This document shows, in pieces, positions 35,232 to 48,475 of a DNA stretch of 64,000 bases. Below the pieces are notes generated by a model. That model saw only the letters and a program-made list of their open reading frames with translations, was not told where the DNA came from and ran no database searches. The stretch's first letter is position 1. Every line of letters begins with the position of its first letter. Made by a program: the position numbers and the translations under genes. The stretch comes from Lunularia cruciata (Eukaryota > Streptophyta > Marchantiopsida > Lunulariales > Lunulariaceae). The stretch covers positions 57,802,841 through 57,866,840 of the forward strand of contig OX419762.1 of assembly GCA_948567375.1 (NCBI GenBank), read 5' to 3'.

Positions 35232-38200
35232 GGCGACTCAGCCTGAGTGTTGGAGATTGGGAAGTTTAGGTTGCTTAGTGGTAATTGAGCTCTGCCTGCA
35301 ACAAATGTGATGAATGGAATCACTCTGCACTACAACTAGTGCTGTGAAGATAGTTGGTGTAGCTGAAATGGAATGGAGCTCTCTGTTCTGCGGGGGTATA
35401 GGGTTTGTAATAGTCCTATTTAAGTAGTGGAGAGGAATGATTTGGAGGGGTCGGGTAGATGCCTGCCAATCAGATTAGTGTGAGCCCACCACTCTCTTTA
35501 GTGATTAAACTTTCCTTCTCCTAAGTGGGGTTTCTTATGCCTTTGAGCTAGTTTCTTTGACGAGGGGAAGGATCGAGCTCGGTCCATGGTACTGGTCAGT
35601 GCTTCCCCTTTTACTTTGGAGTTTGTGGAGGAAACGATGATTCAAGGGAGGAAGAAATATCTAGCACTGGCGGATGGCTTGAATATTGAGAAACACACAG
35701 AGATTCAATCATATCTGACTTGAAAGACTGAGGCGCTGTGATTTCGAGTACACCCTCTCTGAAATTTCTTCGGCCTGCTGAACCCAATTTGTTTCTTTGC
35801 CTACTATTATCGAGTTGCTATCTTTCATCCTAATATTTCTCGCCTTCGAGCTTTTGACATACAGAATGCAGGGCATCCAGTTGTCAGCCTTCAAAATCAG
35901 AAAGAAATTCCATTCCAGCAGCTAAGGAAATCTTTTAACTCAAACAACTCGATTTCTACACGAAATGCAGTCAACCTGGCAGACTTCTATCTACAACAAT
36001 TTTTGGTATAGACGGTAACCCGTATACATGTAACAGTCTGATTTGTGGACACCAAAGATGAGGATACAGAGGCCCAATATCTGAAGACTGCTACTTACAG
36101 CTCAAGTGAATTAAAGGTAAACTGTCGACAAAGCCAAAATTAATTGACTCCAAATTTTTTTAAGAGGAACCTCTTGATCGCTAAACAAGATTTAGCAGTT
36201 ATAAAAGTTCAATCCGGATCCCAGTAAATCTCAAGAAGCAGACCTCGAAATTTGGTCCTCTGTAAAATCTGCAAGGAACACGAAATTAATAATGTACAAG
36301 GTGCACCGACTCCTCTCTCGACGTACTGCAGAGTACAGGAATTTCTGCAAAGTTGATTACAGCATCTCATTATAGGAGGAATACCGCCGAGGAGCAACTT
36401 CTCTCACAGTGACCTTTGTGAACTGGAAGAGAAGTACTCTGCACAACCATTATTTGAGCTCAAGCTTGAAATCCTTTGAGTGAAGATTTGAGAAGCTGCC
36501 CTCATGGCGGCAGTGAGGTACGAAAGGAAACACGGAACCGCTGCGGTCTGATAGGAGGTGAACTTGATACAATATATTGTCAGAAACAATGCTCAGTAAA
36601 GTTCACTGACCAATATGCCCCTGATCTGAATATGCAATGGTTGTCCGGCCCAGACTTCAAACTGATTGTGTTGTAAACCCTTCAAATGACATTTGACGGC
36701 AATTTGTCGATGATTCCCTAACTACTTTTCATGTCAGGAATGGAAATTACAGTAGCTCGAAGGTAGATTTTAGCTAAATTCGTTTCTCAGACTGCACTGA
36801 ATAGGGAAGCCTTGGAACCTGTCAACAATTATCGACAATACAGACGGTCATTTCTGCTTCTCGAGAAGCCTCAAGCACAAATCACAACTGCGATATAAAT
36901 TCAGTCATACTTGAGTCCATAGATCATAGAGTAAGTACGTCACTGATTCCAGTTCCTTAAAGCAAAATCAGCGCCAACAATTCCAGAATCACCAATAATC
37001 AGGGATAACAGTTGTGCAACTCAACAAACTTCTTTGGGATGAATAAATAGCACACATTGTTCTCTTTGCAAGATTCGGGTTCATCGGAAGTCGTTAATAT
37101 TAACGTAGAGGAACTCGCCTTGCACACATGAGCAGCCAGGAACCGCCGCGTGGCCCTTAATAGGACTACCAGCCTGCACTCAAATTACTAGGAACCCAAT
37201 TTTTCCAATCAGGACATTATTATCCTCAGCGGTTCCTCGGATGGTTTCTTGGCTTGCCAAATTGTGCCGATTTAGTGGGCGTAAACAGGTCCAGACAGTC
37301 TGATTTGAGAAATCGGTAGCCGCTTCTCTCTCACTCATCTATGGGCATCTTAAAGTGGAAGAGAGAAAACGGTAGAGTTCCATACCGGACTTGAGAGCAG
37401 ATGAACGGCAAACCTCAACACCGGACTTCACCGGCGAAACTTGTGTGCCGGACTCGAGTGTCGATGAATGGCAAATCTCCCCACTGAACGCGAAAGTAGT
37501 GGATTTTGGTTCAGCACGGGCAGGTACTCCTGGCTTTGATACTGCAACTTCAGGATAGATTTGTTAAACATCACTATATTTATCCGTAAATAATGCATTT
37601 TTAACCACCATCTTACTCGAGAGTAAGATGATGGGACTACGTAGATGTATCTCCTAAGTCGACGACCTCCATAAGCATTTACGACATCCATCCACGTAAG
37701 CACAGTCTCCACGTGGATGTCGTAGGGCCATTAACAATCACAACAATCCACAATCAATCATAACAATCAACGCACACAGGTACAAATGGATGTGTGTGGA
37801 TGTGTGTATGTACATATATAGTTATATGGAAAGTGATGTCTTTTATTGGTGGCAAACTTTGAACGTCTAAAGGATATTACTATATTTGACATCTAGGTTC
37901 ACTTATTTTAGTTGAATAGAAACCATTTTACAACATGAAATTAGAAGTATAGAAATTACAAACATTCCACATTTCATTCAAGCAAGAAAAGACACCACAT
38001 TTCCAAAGATACACTTTCTGGAAAGAAGGTCGTCGCAGCGTAAATATCAAAAAAAGTAAGAGGATAGGAAGGGTGATCCTACAACTACCTGCTTCAAAAA
38101 AGAATTTGTAATTACATGTAATGTAAATCTTTGGATTGAACCTCGTGGTCATCGAGTATCTATCTGACGAGAACAAGGATTGCAGCGATAATCACGTTTC

Positions 38201-41200
38201 CAACAACTGAACCCGTGAGTGAGTGACCATGGTGCGAAACTTGGCTATCGATCGTTCATTTGGTCAATCATTCATTCTTCAAGGGTATGATGCGAAGGAA
38301 GAGCTCCAAGCTATTTTGATGAGTGCATTTCAGATATTTTAGCTACACTTTGGCCAAGGTCACTTAAGGTAGAGGAGAGTCTTGAAGTTGAGGAGAGAAG
38401 TTTGCTTGATTGGTGCAATATAGATTTCAGTGAGACTACTCGACGAGCCTGCAAGCAGTCAGGATGATAGTCTTGGTTCAAGTGAGAATTATGCTAGTTT
38501 TATGGAAGACAGTGAGTCGAAATCGTATTCAGACCAGAGTGCAGTCTCGGCGAGCTGTCCAAGGGTGGATTCCTCGAGAGTGGAAAGAGCTCGAAGCTAC
38601 CACCTAGCAAGCGACGCGTGCACCTTGGTAGAATTGTGGCAAGTGATCACCGAGAATACTCCAGCAGCATGTCAAATCTCCTTAGTTTATTTCTGAAGGG
38701 GAATGAGTTCCAGTGGAAATGGTGCTAGCTTTGAATGACCCTAATCTGGATCATAGCGTGGATTATCCGGGAGCTCTAGGAGCGGCACTCACCAGTGTTT
38801 GCCCAAATGACTATAAATTTACGTCCATTCAACACATTAGTGCCGAACCACGAACTCTAACTTAGGGGCTTCTGTTGATTACAGTGTTCAGCTTCCGGCA
38901 CAGGACAAACCATAGCTATCCTGCGTTCGACACCGTTGTCGATACGGGGTTGAACATCCTGGAGAGAGCTCCAAGTCGAAAGAAAAAATTTACGAATTCG
39001 AGAAGTGAATCAACATAGCAAGAAGGTGACCCAGGGAATAGACTAGATCGAGCTGATTAAGGAGAATACTGTACATTGGACAATGTAGACAAAGAAAGGG
39101 CTGCACGGTGGTTACAAGATGGTGTGGAACGTTTTTGTGACATCAAGTTTATGAGCTTTCCGTGATATCACATACCCGCACAAAAACGGATAATCTGTGT
39201 ATATCGCTTAACTAATCTTTTTGAAAAAATCATGCATTCGCTCTGGTTTGAGTCCCCATCCTCAATCTGATGCACTTAGATTAGATGACTCCTCCTTCTG
39301 TGCCTGCCTCGCCAAAACCTTCCTATATCTTGTGAATAAACACAATCTGACTTCCTCTTGTTTAGACATGTGACACTACTCTCTAATATCAAAGCAGAGG
39401 TAAGCAAATAAGATCGAAACTGGGATAGTTCATGGTTTGGGACATGGTCTGGCCTGAGTCCACAGCAGATTGAAGGACCTATCCATCTTAAACCAAGATC
39501 GCTTCCGGTACCGGTGGTCGTTTACAATTTCACTCGACTTGGAGTGTTTCAAGTTCAGTATATTCTGGTTTTCGAGGTGTAAAAGAACGCATCAAATGAA
39601 AGCTAGGATTCATAAGAGATCGGTTCAGGTTGTGAAATCATTGTACACGGCTTTCGTTTTTCTAACATTTTCCTGTGAGACATCTCCTGGAAAAAGATTC
39701 CAAATTCAGTTTGAACGTAAGATTTTATTTGAAGAGGTTTTATTTCCAAGCTTGATGTTAAATTCATCTTGTTGTAAAGAAAACTCAATCTAAGGAGGTT
39801 TACGGAAATTAAATGAAACGAAAGAAAATATAATCTTGAAAAATATTCAGTCTACACATTCTGATAAGGAAATTCAGACTTAAGAGGTAATTTCAAATTA
39901 GTAATTCTCAAGCTCCTCATGGTCGAGATTATAAATACAAAACGTTACTATTCAATCACCCTTTAGCTTCTATAATCACTCATACCTATGATAAAACCTC
40001 AAACAAACCTTAATTATAGCCTATGGTAGAGTACCCCATAATATATTATATTATGAACTGTTTTTCCACCCGTCGTGGGCTATAACCTTCGGATTAGTCC
40101 ATACCGATATCCAAGAGAGAAAATCAGCGTTCAATCTGGTTGGAGTCAGTTTCTGGTACAAATTATGCTTACAGTACACTATCCTAATTCCGTGTTTGGA
40201 AAGCAAACCAACCATCAATGAAGTTGGCCTGAGTTCCATAGTCTTACTTTCTCAGCATGGGCTATGACTATATGAAGAAAGAAGAAGACAAGAGGTCAGG
40301 TAATATATAACCGATGTGTATTAAATTTCGCAGGAAGAGAAGAAAGTTTGTGGCTTGTTTTTCTGAGTGAGAATTGGACTTTCCTGTGTATTGTGATATC
40401 CGTTTAGCCATATTTACCCTGTTGCCAGCTTCAGTAGTGCTTTCAGCGAAGTGGGTGCACAAGGTGAAGGTTTTACAACCCCCAACGAGTGTTGAATCGG
40501 GGGTGTGATGGTGGTCTCGTCATTTATATCCTACTTACTGCTCCTGAGAGTGTTGTCTTTGCGATTTGATGCTGATTTAATCATACTCTTGGTTGGTGTG
40601 TTGGACACTCCACTTTAAGACGTACTTACTGCTTTTGAAGTCCTGGTGCACCGGGGATGGGACGGTGACTTCAGCAACCTCTTCATTAGTGTGATGGAGA
40701 TGCCCCTCTTGAGAGATGTGAAGTCATCTGTGGACTATGTACGTGATGGTTACAACGTTCTCGATGGGAGTTTACCAATCTCGACGACTTACATTGACCT
40801 CAATTGAAGAACGCAATCTCGAGTTGAGGAGTCCTGATGAGCTTTGAAAGTTTTGGACTGCTTAAGCTAGCTTTCCTGGGCGTTAAACTTTGGAACCCAA
40901 GCTTCGGCGGAAAAGCTGTAGTTTTCGTCCAAGAACCTGCCTAGTAGAGCCGTGTTTTGGGGTTGTGGTCCATGTAGTCGCGAAACATCTGCAGCAACAG
41001 TCATTCACGTGCTGGTAAGCGGAGGTGGAGGAGTTTAATGTAACCTGTAGATGTAACCTGTTCAGTGGGTAGTACCGGATAACTGTATTTACGTCCTCAG
41101 GCGACACCCTAAAATGACACCCTAAATTTTGACAGTTGAGAAGTCCACACATAATGGATGAACAGTACTTCGTACAAAACATACTGCCAGTGCTTTGAAA

Positions 41201-41466
41201 CTTTTACCATCGAAAAGGCTTCGCCATCACTTGGAAAGGGTAATCGTTCCAAAATTTCGTGGTTGCTTTGCAAGCAGCTTTGGATAGATGAAGATATTAC
41301 AATGTCATCTGATGACCTTACATAAGATTTCTGAACAATGCATGGTATATAGTACAGTTGAACAATCTGATCAACAAGCTTGGCACCTCACGATGAGTTC
41401 TATGGTCTACGATGTAAGAGATAAAAGAAGTGCAGCTTCATATAAATGGGCTGCAAGACATGAGGA
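35232..41466. other. 6.2 kb intergenic region
   Basis: It holds the upstream region of the methyltransferase gene and otherwise nothing that I can call. Small features: a perfect palindrome 'catcttactc'/'gagtaagatg' near 37610-37632; a twice-used 'gatgaa.ggcaaa.ctc' motif near 37400 and 37460; a TG-rich 'tggatgtgtg' doublet near 37790. Plus-strand frames at 38229-38696 are open piecewise but unrecognised. Confidence 0.45.
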
Positions 41467-44400
41467 TCATGTGAGTGTCGGTTGTGAAGGGATAGGTGGC
41501 TTCAACAATTGCTGAAGTGCTCTTGCTGCTAAACGACGTGTGATACTTCCAGCAATCCGCCCGCCCATAGCCTGAGCTTCAGAACGCCGCAGCACCTGTG
41601 CGTTGAGAGAGAAGTCCTTAGCTTGGTGAATCCAGCAACTAAAGGACTAGTCAAGAAAGTGGCAAGTACAGCAGTAGAGGAATTTGAAATGGATTAACAC
41701 AGACACCGATACCATAACACTAAAGAACGGAAGTATCGTAGTTCTTTATTTAATAAAAACAGAGAGCAAAATTACATTATGAAGCAAGAGTACTGAGCTT
41801 ACCTCAAGAATTGGCTGAAGCGTAGCTGGGTCGAATCCACTTGTACTTCGAAGTAGGCTCCAAATTCTTAGAACCTGTTCCCTCAAAGCAAGCATCTCAG
41901 TCTCCTCACTCTCTTTGATTCTTACAACGTTGGGATTTCCTCTATCTATGAATGCCCTGAAAGCATCTGGCACCGACCTATAACTTTGTATAGCTGTTCC
42001 AACAACAAGCGCTTCCGATACTCGCACCGCTTCTCTTTCTACAAGACTTCTCAACTCCTCTCCGCCTGAGCCTAACAACAGGTCCAGCACAGGTTGCAGA
42101 ACATCACTGGCTCTGTATTCAGAATCCTTACGACCCTGTACCAGAAGATTTTCCAGCCTATTCCATCTGCAACACACCCAGTGCTCGGTTATGTGAGGAA
42201 ATTCAAATTGCAGACTTATTCGAGCGTTTCCGAGCAGCAAATAAACAACCCTAATTAGCAGACTCCCAACCACTGAAAGCAGAACAGGAGAATGTACACT
42301 TGTAGCATGTCACCCTAAGAAAACTTGGCGTAATTAACTTCAAGAACGGTGTGCTGAAACTTTGCACTTTGTTTCGCTGAACTAAAGTGCTGAAAGTTCT
42401 CATATCTTAGAGGTTACCTGAAGGTGCCGTCTTTGAAAAGTAGCTCGATTAGAGCATCTCGTAGATACGGATTTTTATCTGTTAAGAGTCTTTTAGCGAA
42501 ATAAGGGTACGATGCCGCAAGAACTTTAAAGTTCGGATCAGTATATAGCGCCAGTCCTTCCAAGACGGTTAAGGATCTTAAAATCAAGGCATAATAAGCT
42601 GGCACTGCAAACAAAGTCACAATGTACCAGAGTCAGATTGATTAATAAACTCAAAACTTCCTTCACAACAGGAAATATGACCATGACGAAAATACAAACT
42701 GCAGCTGTTTCTTGAACAGCACGGATAATCAGACTGGAAAACTAACAGACGGAATGGCTAAACCTATTGACGAAAGAAAACTGAGAAGTTACCATTAAAA
42801 GGATATTTATACAGAACAGCACCCAGTCCATCCACGATGGTCTTGAAATTTAATTCGCTGACAGTGGCCTCGAGCACATCATCAAAGAAATTCTTCAACT
42901 CGGGTACGATAGGTGAAACATCGACTGAGGGCTCTAGAAAATCCAATGCATAGTAGTCACGAGCCATAGCATCGTAGTCACGGTTGACCAAGTGTACCAC
43001 ATGACCGATGATGGCAAATCTGGCTGTTGGAGGAGTCTCGCTCATCATACCGAAGTCTAGGAACGCGAGTTTCCCATCAGGAGTAGCAAGAAGGTTTCCT
43101 GGATGTGGATCTGCATGAAAGTACCCGTGCTCAAGTAGCTGTCTCAAGCTACACTGTATACCAATGTCTACGAGTTTGATGATATCAAGACCTTGTGCCG
43201 TAATTGTATCCTGTTCACTGAGCTTCACGCCATCCACCCATTCCATTGTCAACACCTTAGCGCTAACATAATCCCAGTATATTCCAGGAACCACGACATC
43301 GGGTCTGTCTCCATACAGCTTTCCGAACCTTATAGCATTGCGACCTTCCTGTCAATATCAAACGAGCAAAACATGTTCAAATTTCGGCTTACATACTTAG
43401 CTGGCAGATGTGAAAAATGCCTAGTACTATACTGGAGATATCAGTTTCTCAAAGTACAGCTTCGAAAGGAACAAAATTAGTACTTTTCTCTTTAGGCAAA
43501 TTCCTCGAACGTACTCTATAGGACCATCAGTCGTTCGAGAGCAATTTTGGTCATGAGTCCTCAGATGTTCATGCCAAGATTGATCCCTTACCTGAACGTA
43601 ATTGAGTTCCTGGTACACACGGCGAGCAAATTCATCCAAGAGAGCTACCACATCACTTGTGACCACATCAACGTACTTGTCTACAAGCCCACATATTCCT
43701 CTCAATAAATAAAAGTCCAGCGCCACTGACTCTTCAATGTAGGGTCTCTGAACCTTGACAGCTACAGTTTCTCCAGTGGATCTTAATTGTGCCTTATACA
43801 CCTGTCCCAGACTTGCAGCAGCGATCGGTGAAGCAGTGATTGCTGAATACATGGATTCCATCGGCTTTCCCAGTTCCCTCTCTATACAGGCAAAAGCCTC
43901 GACATCTGGAAACGTTGGCAGAGCATCCTGCAGCATGATTACGAACATCCAACGTTCAAAAAGCGAAAGTGAATCGCATATGGATGAGCTACTAACTAAT
44001 CATCTGAAACCAAGAACCGTATGACAAGGCTACGGTATAAGACGCGTACGAATTGACTGCTTTATCAACAATATAACCATAGAACTTGGAAAAGGAACGC
44101 AAGTACTCAGAAGTTGAAAACTGCTCCTTATGGTAATAACGGTCTCCAACTATTCTGCCCATACAAAGTTACAAAGCCATTCAAACAGAACTACAGTAAT
44201 CAGCAGGGCAGATTTCCGGCTTGATTTAGATTCTTACCTGTAATTCAGCGAGTTCTTCCAAGTAAGCAGGAGGACACAGATCAGGGCGTGTGGAAAGACC
44301 CTGACCGATCTTCACAAATGTGGGTCCGAGGTATGTTAATTTCTGCCGCAATTCTTTTGCTCTCTTTCGCATGTTCTCTTGTATTTTACCCAACCGATCA

Positions 44401-45337
44401 TCAATAAACACACTGAGCGCGAAAGCCCCCAGGGTCGTCGTCACTTTTAGTGCTCTCGCAATAACCTGCGATTCAAATTCGACGATATATTTTAGACTCA
44501 ACTATCTGCTCGCGAAACCATCAGCGGTGAAATGCATTCCACTTAATGAAGAGATAAATGATGGTTGCGCTTTCTAAGTCCTTCGTCCAGGTGAACGTTG
44601 CAAATCAACCCCGTGCAGTACACATGGAAAAATTGAGGCGGTCTCACTTGCAAAGTAAACACTGACGTGTGTCCTTTTGGTTAGCTGATCAATTTGGCCC
44701 AAATAATAAGAACTTTAAGGCCCAGGTTGCTGCTGGAAGTGCCCTAGAAAGCTCTGAAATTGTTCTGGATGATTTAGAACGAAAGTGTACTAAAGGTATG
44801 GGGATTTACCTTGAGGGGCTCGTTGCTGTAACGCTCGTAAAGACGAACAGGATCATACTCCGCAACATTAATAGCCCTCAGTGCGGCTCTGGCTTCAGCC
44901 TCCGCATCCTGCACCCCATTGATCCTCACCTTCTTTTTATCAGGACTGACAGCCACCATCTCACTCGGTTTCCTGAATTCCACTCCATCTCTGCCGCCAT
45001 TCACGTTTATGCTCCTTCCTACCTGTGTAACGTCGTCCTTTCCATTGCTCCTCGCACTCCCATTTCCAAAACTGCCTACTTTCTCTGCAGGAGGCGGGTT
45101 CCTCACCAACACCGCTGTGACAGCATTTCTCCTCAATTCCCCCAACCTTCTGGGCACCCGATAATTCAGCCTCACAGCTTTCAATCGAGCGCCAAACAAC
45201 CTCTTAGCTGCTTCTGACCGATTCGGAAATCCCAATTGCAAAATTCCACCGGCAGGAGCAGCAGCACCAGCAGCCAATTGAGCAGGCATTGTGCTAGAGC
45301 CGAACAACCCAATCGATGTGAGCAATGGATGCGCCAT
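41467..45337 (-). CDS. ABC1K3: ABC1K plastid protein kinase, ABC1K3-like (7 exons)
   Basis: Exons 45337-44810, 44465-44238, 43927-43592, 43348-42793, 42604-42418, 42166-41803 and 41595-41467 join in frame with GT-AG borders to 775 aa. The ATG at 45337 is chosen because the only in-frame codon further upstream that could start is a GTG. Residues 1 to about 60 are Ala/Ser/Arg-rich and fit a chloroplast transit peptide. Atypical UbiB/ABC1 kinase signatures are complete: KIGQ (228-231, KxGQ motif), the Ala-rich loop AAAS-L-GQV (288-295), VAVK with Lys310, HADPHPGN (442-449, catalytic loop) and DFG (462-464). The C-terminal part ('ADPNFKV'-type segment with Asp in 'TDPNFKVLAASYP', 'RWNRLENLL', 'GGRIAGSITRRLAARALQQLL') resembles ABC1K3 of Arabidopsis, a plastoglobule kinase acting in prenylquinone metabolism and chlorophyll turnover. 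Subfamily assignment (ABC1K3 rather than ABC1K1) rests on memory of that C-terminus. Confidence 0.88.
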
Positions 45338-46420
45338 GATGGGCCTGCATATGTCCCCCACTCAATTGAATCTCCAAACAGCCGCCGCCCAATCGACCTC
45401 CCCTCCTCTCTAAACTGTGGACAGAAGTAAGCAGTGTAGGATACGCAAACTTCTCCTCCCCACTCACTACTTCACTTCACTCAGAACTGGATTCAGGCTG
45501 AAGCTTTGAATGAGAAAAAAGTATCTCCCGGTATTTTCCTTCATGTTGCTATGTTCCTTCCTTCCTTCATTCGTTATTCTTCCCTGCTTCAACCTGACCG
45601 CATGGATCAGCCCAGCCAGCACCCTCTTCATAACGTCATCATTTTCGGACCATCCCAGTCACTCACGCCAGAAAGGATATCCAAAAACCACTTCCACCCT
45701 GAAGCGTGGGGAGTGTTCTCTTTCACACCTCTCAATCTGAGCCACGAGTACTGCAACTAAAAATGAGGCCCCAAGTGAAACATGGAGGGCAGTGGAGCCG
45801 TGACACACCGTAAGCTACAAGACCCCCTGACCCCCCGCCACAAGCCACTGTTACCAACATAGATCGGATCAAGCACCCTACGGAAGATTTCTCTTCCCCT
45901 CTTCTGGTGCTGCTGCGGATGGAATGGAAACCTTAACTCTGTGGGCCCTAGTGGCCTTTCACTTACCAAGTCTGGTAACGTGGAGAATCTCTTCCACCTC
46001 TTTCTTCAGATCGAACCCAGCTCGGAAAAAGATTTTCTTAATTCATTCCCAGGTTATGGTCTATCACCTTTAACCTCCCCATTACACATTTCTAAGTTCC
46101 ATATCCTGTTGCTCTTGACCAGTGGGCACTCAAATCTTGACTTTCTCGCACTTCGTGCCCCCCTCAACCTCTGGAGTCTCACCCGTAAACTGTATCAACG
46201 TAGTTGAAGGCTGTCCATTCAACCACTTCATCTGAAGATTGATTCATCGATCAGGACTGCTACTAGACGGACAGAGGAACCTCACCTTTGGGGACCTTTG
46301 GAGAAGAAGACGAAATGGGCACATTCCGCCAAATTTTCAGTAGATCTTTCGTGATCTTATCTAGTCAAATTTGTCCGACAAATTGAAGCGGTTCTGAAGA
46401 GAGAGAGCAATGAGATTTCG
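45338..46420. other. Upstream region of the ABC1K gene and intergenic DNA
   Basis: The presumed promoter and 5' leader of the kinase gene lie here; I see no unambiguous TATA box. Open frames around 45500-45760 on the plus strand overlap each other and have no recognisable product. Confidence 0.4.
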
Positions 46421-46584
46421 TGATGAAAAGGCGATCACATAGAACACAACAAAATGGGAAGACCCCGTCTTCCCATTTTGCCGTACAAAGGAGGGACAAA
46501 GAGGTAAAATAGGGCTAGGCACCAATAGTATCGATACGAAATATTTATCTTACCGCACCTAAGATATCCGAGCTACACCCTACC
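46421..46584 (-). mobile_element. 3' fragment of the dispersed LINE family (copy C)
   Basis: It aligns with copy B over 'gggaagacccc', 'gccgtacaa', 'gagggacaaa' and 'ggtaaaatagggctaggc', and its upstream part aligns loosely with copy E ('cctaagatatcc'). Flanks GCAATGAGATTTCG (46407-46420) and GCAATGAGACTTCCG (46585-46599) are an aged target duplication with two differences. Instead of 'atcaa' the middle carries an inverted copy of the preceding bases: CAAAATGGGAAGAC (46450-46463) and GTCTTCCCATTTTG (46467-46480), a perfect 14-bp stem with a 3-nt loop. Confidence 0.75.
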
Positions 46585-46599
46585 GCAATGAGACTTCCG

Positions 46600-48370
46600 C
46601 TACATTAGATTGGATAGTGTCACACTCGCATGGCTCAGAAACGCAGGCCGTGCGTGGAGCTCCGTTGCCATCTTCAGTCTGACGTTCGTAAACAGCGGCC
46701 AGTTCTCACAACTGTGTAGCGGGCGGAAGGACGCGAACCAATCATATAAAGACAACATATGTCCCGCCTACTACCGGGAAGAATGAAAATCATAACCGGT
46801 CATCCCGTGCCCTCATTGAAATCCGATGACCGGTTGAAGATATATGGATAGAAATCGACTGGGTATGACCAGTTGCGAACTGCGCCGTTTTGAAACCACG
46901 AAGATTCCCCGCTGTTTTGTCCTGTAGTGGATATGGTAGCGGGATGACCGGTTCTGATATTTTTCTTCCCGGGATGACCTCGTCACATGGCTCGCAAACG
47001 GAAGGCCTCGTTTTGAAACCTTGAAACTTCCGTGCTGTTTTGTCCTATAGTAAGGACGGTAACGGCTGTCGCAGCCGTCCGTTTCCGACGCTTGTGACTC
47101 TGACAAAGGTGTAGGAGGACGTGTTCTGGCGCTGAAAGAACTACCTGTGCTCCGAGTTCTCATCCAATTCGGAGACGGCGCTGCGATGCTCCTCCATTTG
47201 GTCTAAATTCAGGACAACTCTTGTATCCATCGCCGTTAACAACTGTCCTTTCACCGTTCGTTGCCTTAGGCTTCGTTGTGCTTATTAGGCTTGTTGTATA
47301 TCCAATGACAGACTAGAGGGCATCGCCGCGGAATCCGAATCCGAGTTCGTTGTCGGAATATAGCTGTAGGACTGTATAATCACATGTAATGGAGGAAGAT
47401 GTGGCCTACATCGTTGACAGACTAGAGCAGATTAGGGAATGGGTATCGTCCATTTGAATATCAGGAAACGAATTGGAATGGTCATGGTTTTATAGTTATG
47501 TCAGTATTTGACCATGAGAACGCCAACTTCGTTAGAAGTGTAGTATTGTGTGGGAAGTCACAGCCCATCAATGCTCTTCAGACGTGCAAGGGCCTTCACA
47601 CTGTAGTTTCATATGCTCACTAATCAGATATTATCGCTTTTCGTGGACCTGGATGAACCACTACTGTGCTTACTGCAGAACAGTATGCTTTTGGAGTAGG
47701 CGATCAAAAAGAGGTGGAATTTCCACATCGTGGACAGAATAATTCCTTGGTTCCACAACTTCTACTGCACAAATCGCCAGTCGCTGACTTACTGTCTGCC
47801 ACAGAACTCTACAAAAGCATGCATTAAAATATCAACTTTCTTATTTATGCTACGAGATCTGTGCCATATATGCGATTGGAATCAACCTTGCTTGTTACTA
47901 ATTGTTCTCTTAGGCTGACAAAGAAAACCCTTGGCTTCTTTGGGATTCACATTTTCCAGGTGAAGGCCATGCGTCCAGATCTTCCTGGTCTTATCCATTT
48001 GAAAAGAATCGTATCCGTTTTACTCTTAGCCTGTTCTGGTGGTAGTGGGGCAAGAGAAATGGACCAAAATTTAAGACGGTCCAACCTCCTGCTTTCACAC
48101 ACGCCTTTGATTGGCTGTTATTGTTAAAAGCTTCAACTTAAACTTCAAGAGTTAATGACAGATAGGGGTCCCTGCATAGATTCATCCTGTACAAGTTTTG
48201 GCTAAGCTGACATTTCTGGACATGATATGTTTCGGCATAAGCTTGAAGGTTGATAAAGAAGCTACAGGGATAAACAAACTACAGGATCTGGGGTTTGGTA
48301 TCCACATTGTTTGTAAGTGTTAAATAAGATCTTTTAAATTAGGGAAGAAACCAGACACGTTATGAAAGCC
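46600..48370. other. Intergenic DNA
   Basis: No recognised gene apart from the doubtful frame listed at 46813-47163. A diverged duplication with period about 120 bp lies within it. Confidence 0.4.
46813..47163 (-). CDS. Hypothetical small protein with a doubled RTKQ-x-G-x-F-x-VSKR motif
   Basis: A 116-codon frame starting with ATG at 47163. It is rich in Ser and Arg and contains the same ~20-residue motif twice ('YYRTKQHGSFKVSKR' and 'HYRTKQRGIFVVSKR'), a result of the ~120-bp duplication at 46885-47075. No known domain, no signal peptide, no membrane segment. The frame may be an accident of a non-coding duplication; there is no supporting promoter or intron signal. Confidence 0.2.
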   Translation of the reverse strand: MRTRSTGSSFSARTRPPTPLSESQASETDGCDSRYRPYYRTKQHGSFKVSKRGLPFASHVTRSSREEKYQNRSSRYHIHYRTKQRGIFVVSKRRSSQLVIPSRFLSIYLQPVIGFQ

Positions 48371-48374
48371 CAGC

Positions 48375-48475
48375 GCGTAAGGAGACCTTGCACACAGGAC
48401 AGCAAAAAAGATGGGAACAGCTCCATCAGGCCGTACTAGGCGAAAACCCAAGAGGTAAGATGGCGCTAAGGCACA
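48375..48475 (-). mobile_element. Diverged copy of the dispersed LINE 3' end (copy D)
   Basis: Blocks 'gcgtaagga', 'gatgggaa', 'ccatcaggccgtac', 'aagaggtaaga' and 'ggcgctaaggc' occur in the same order and spacing as in copy B. More diverged than A-C, and no target duplication was recognised. It probably predates them. Confidence 0.55.

Noticed and set aside
38229-38696. Several short open frames in tandem, suggestive of an exon
   Set aside because: No frame gives a recognisable protein and there are no convincing splice sites.
45361-45361. Earlier start for the ABC1K protein
   Set aside because: The codon there is GTG; the ATG at 45337 gives a normal transit peptide.
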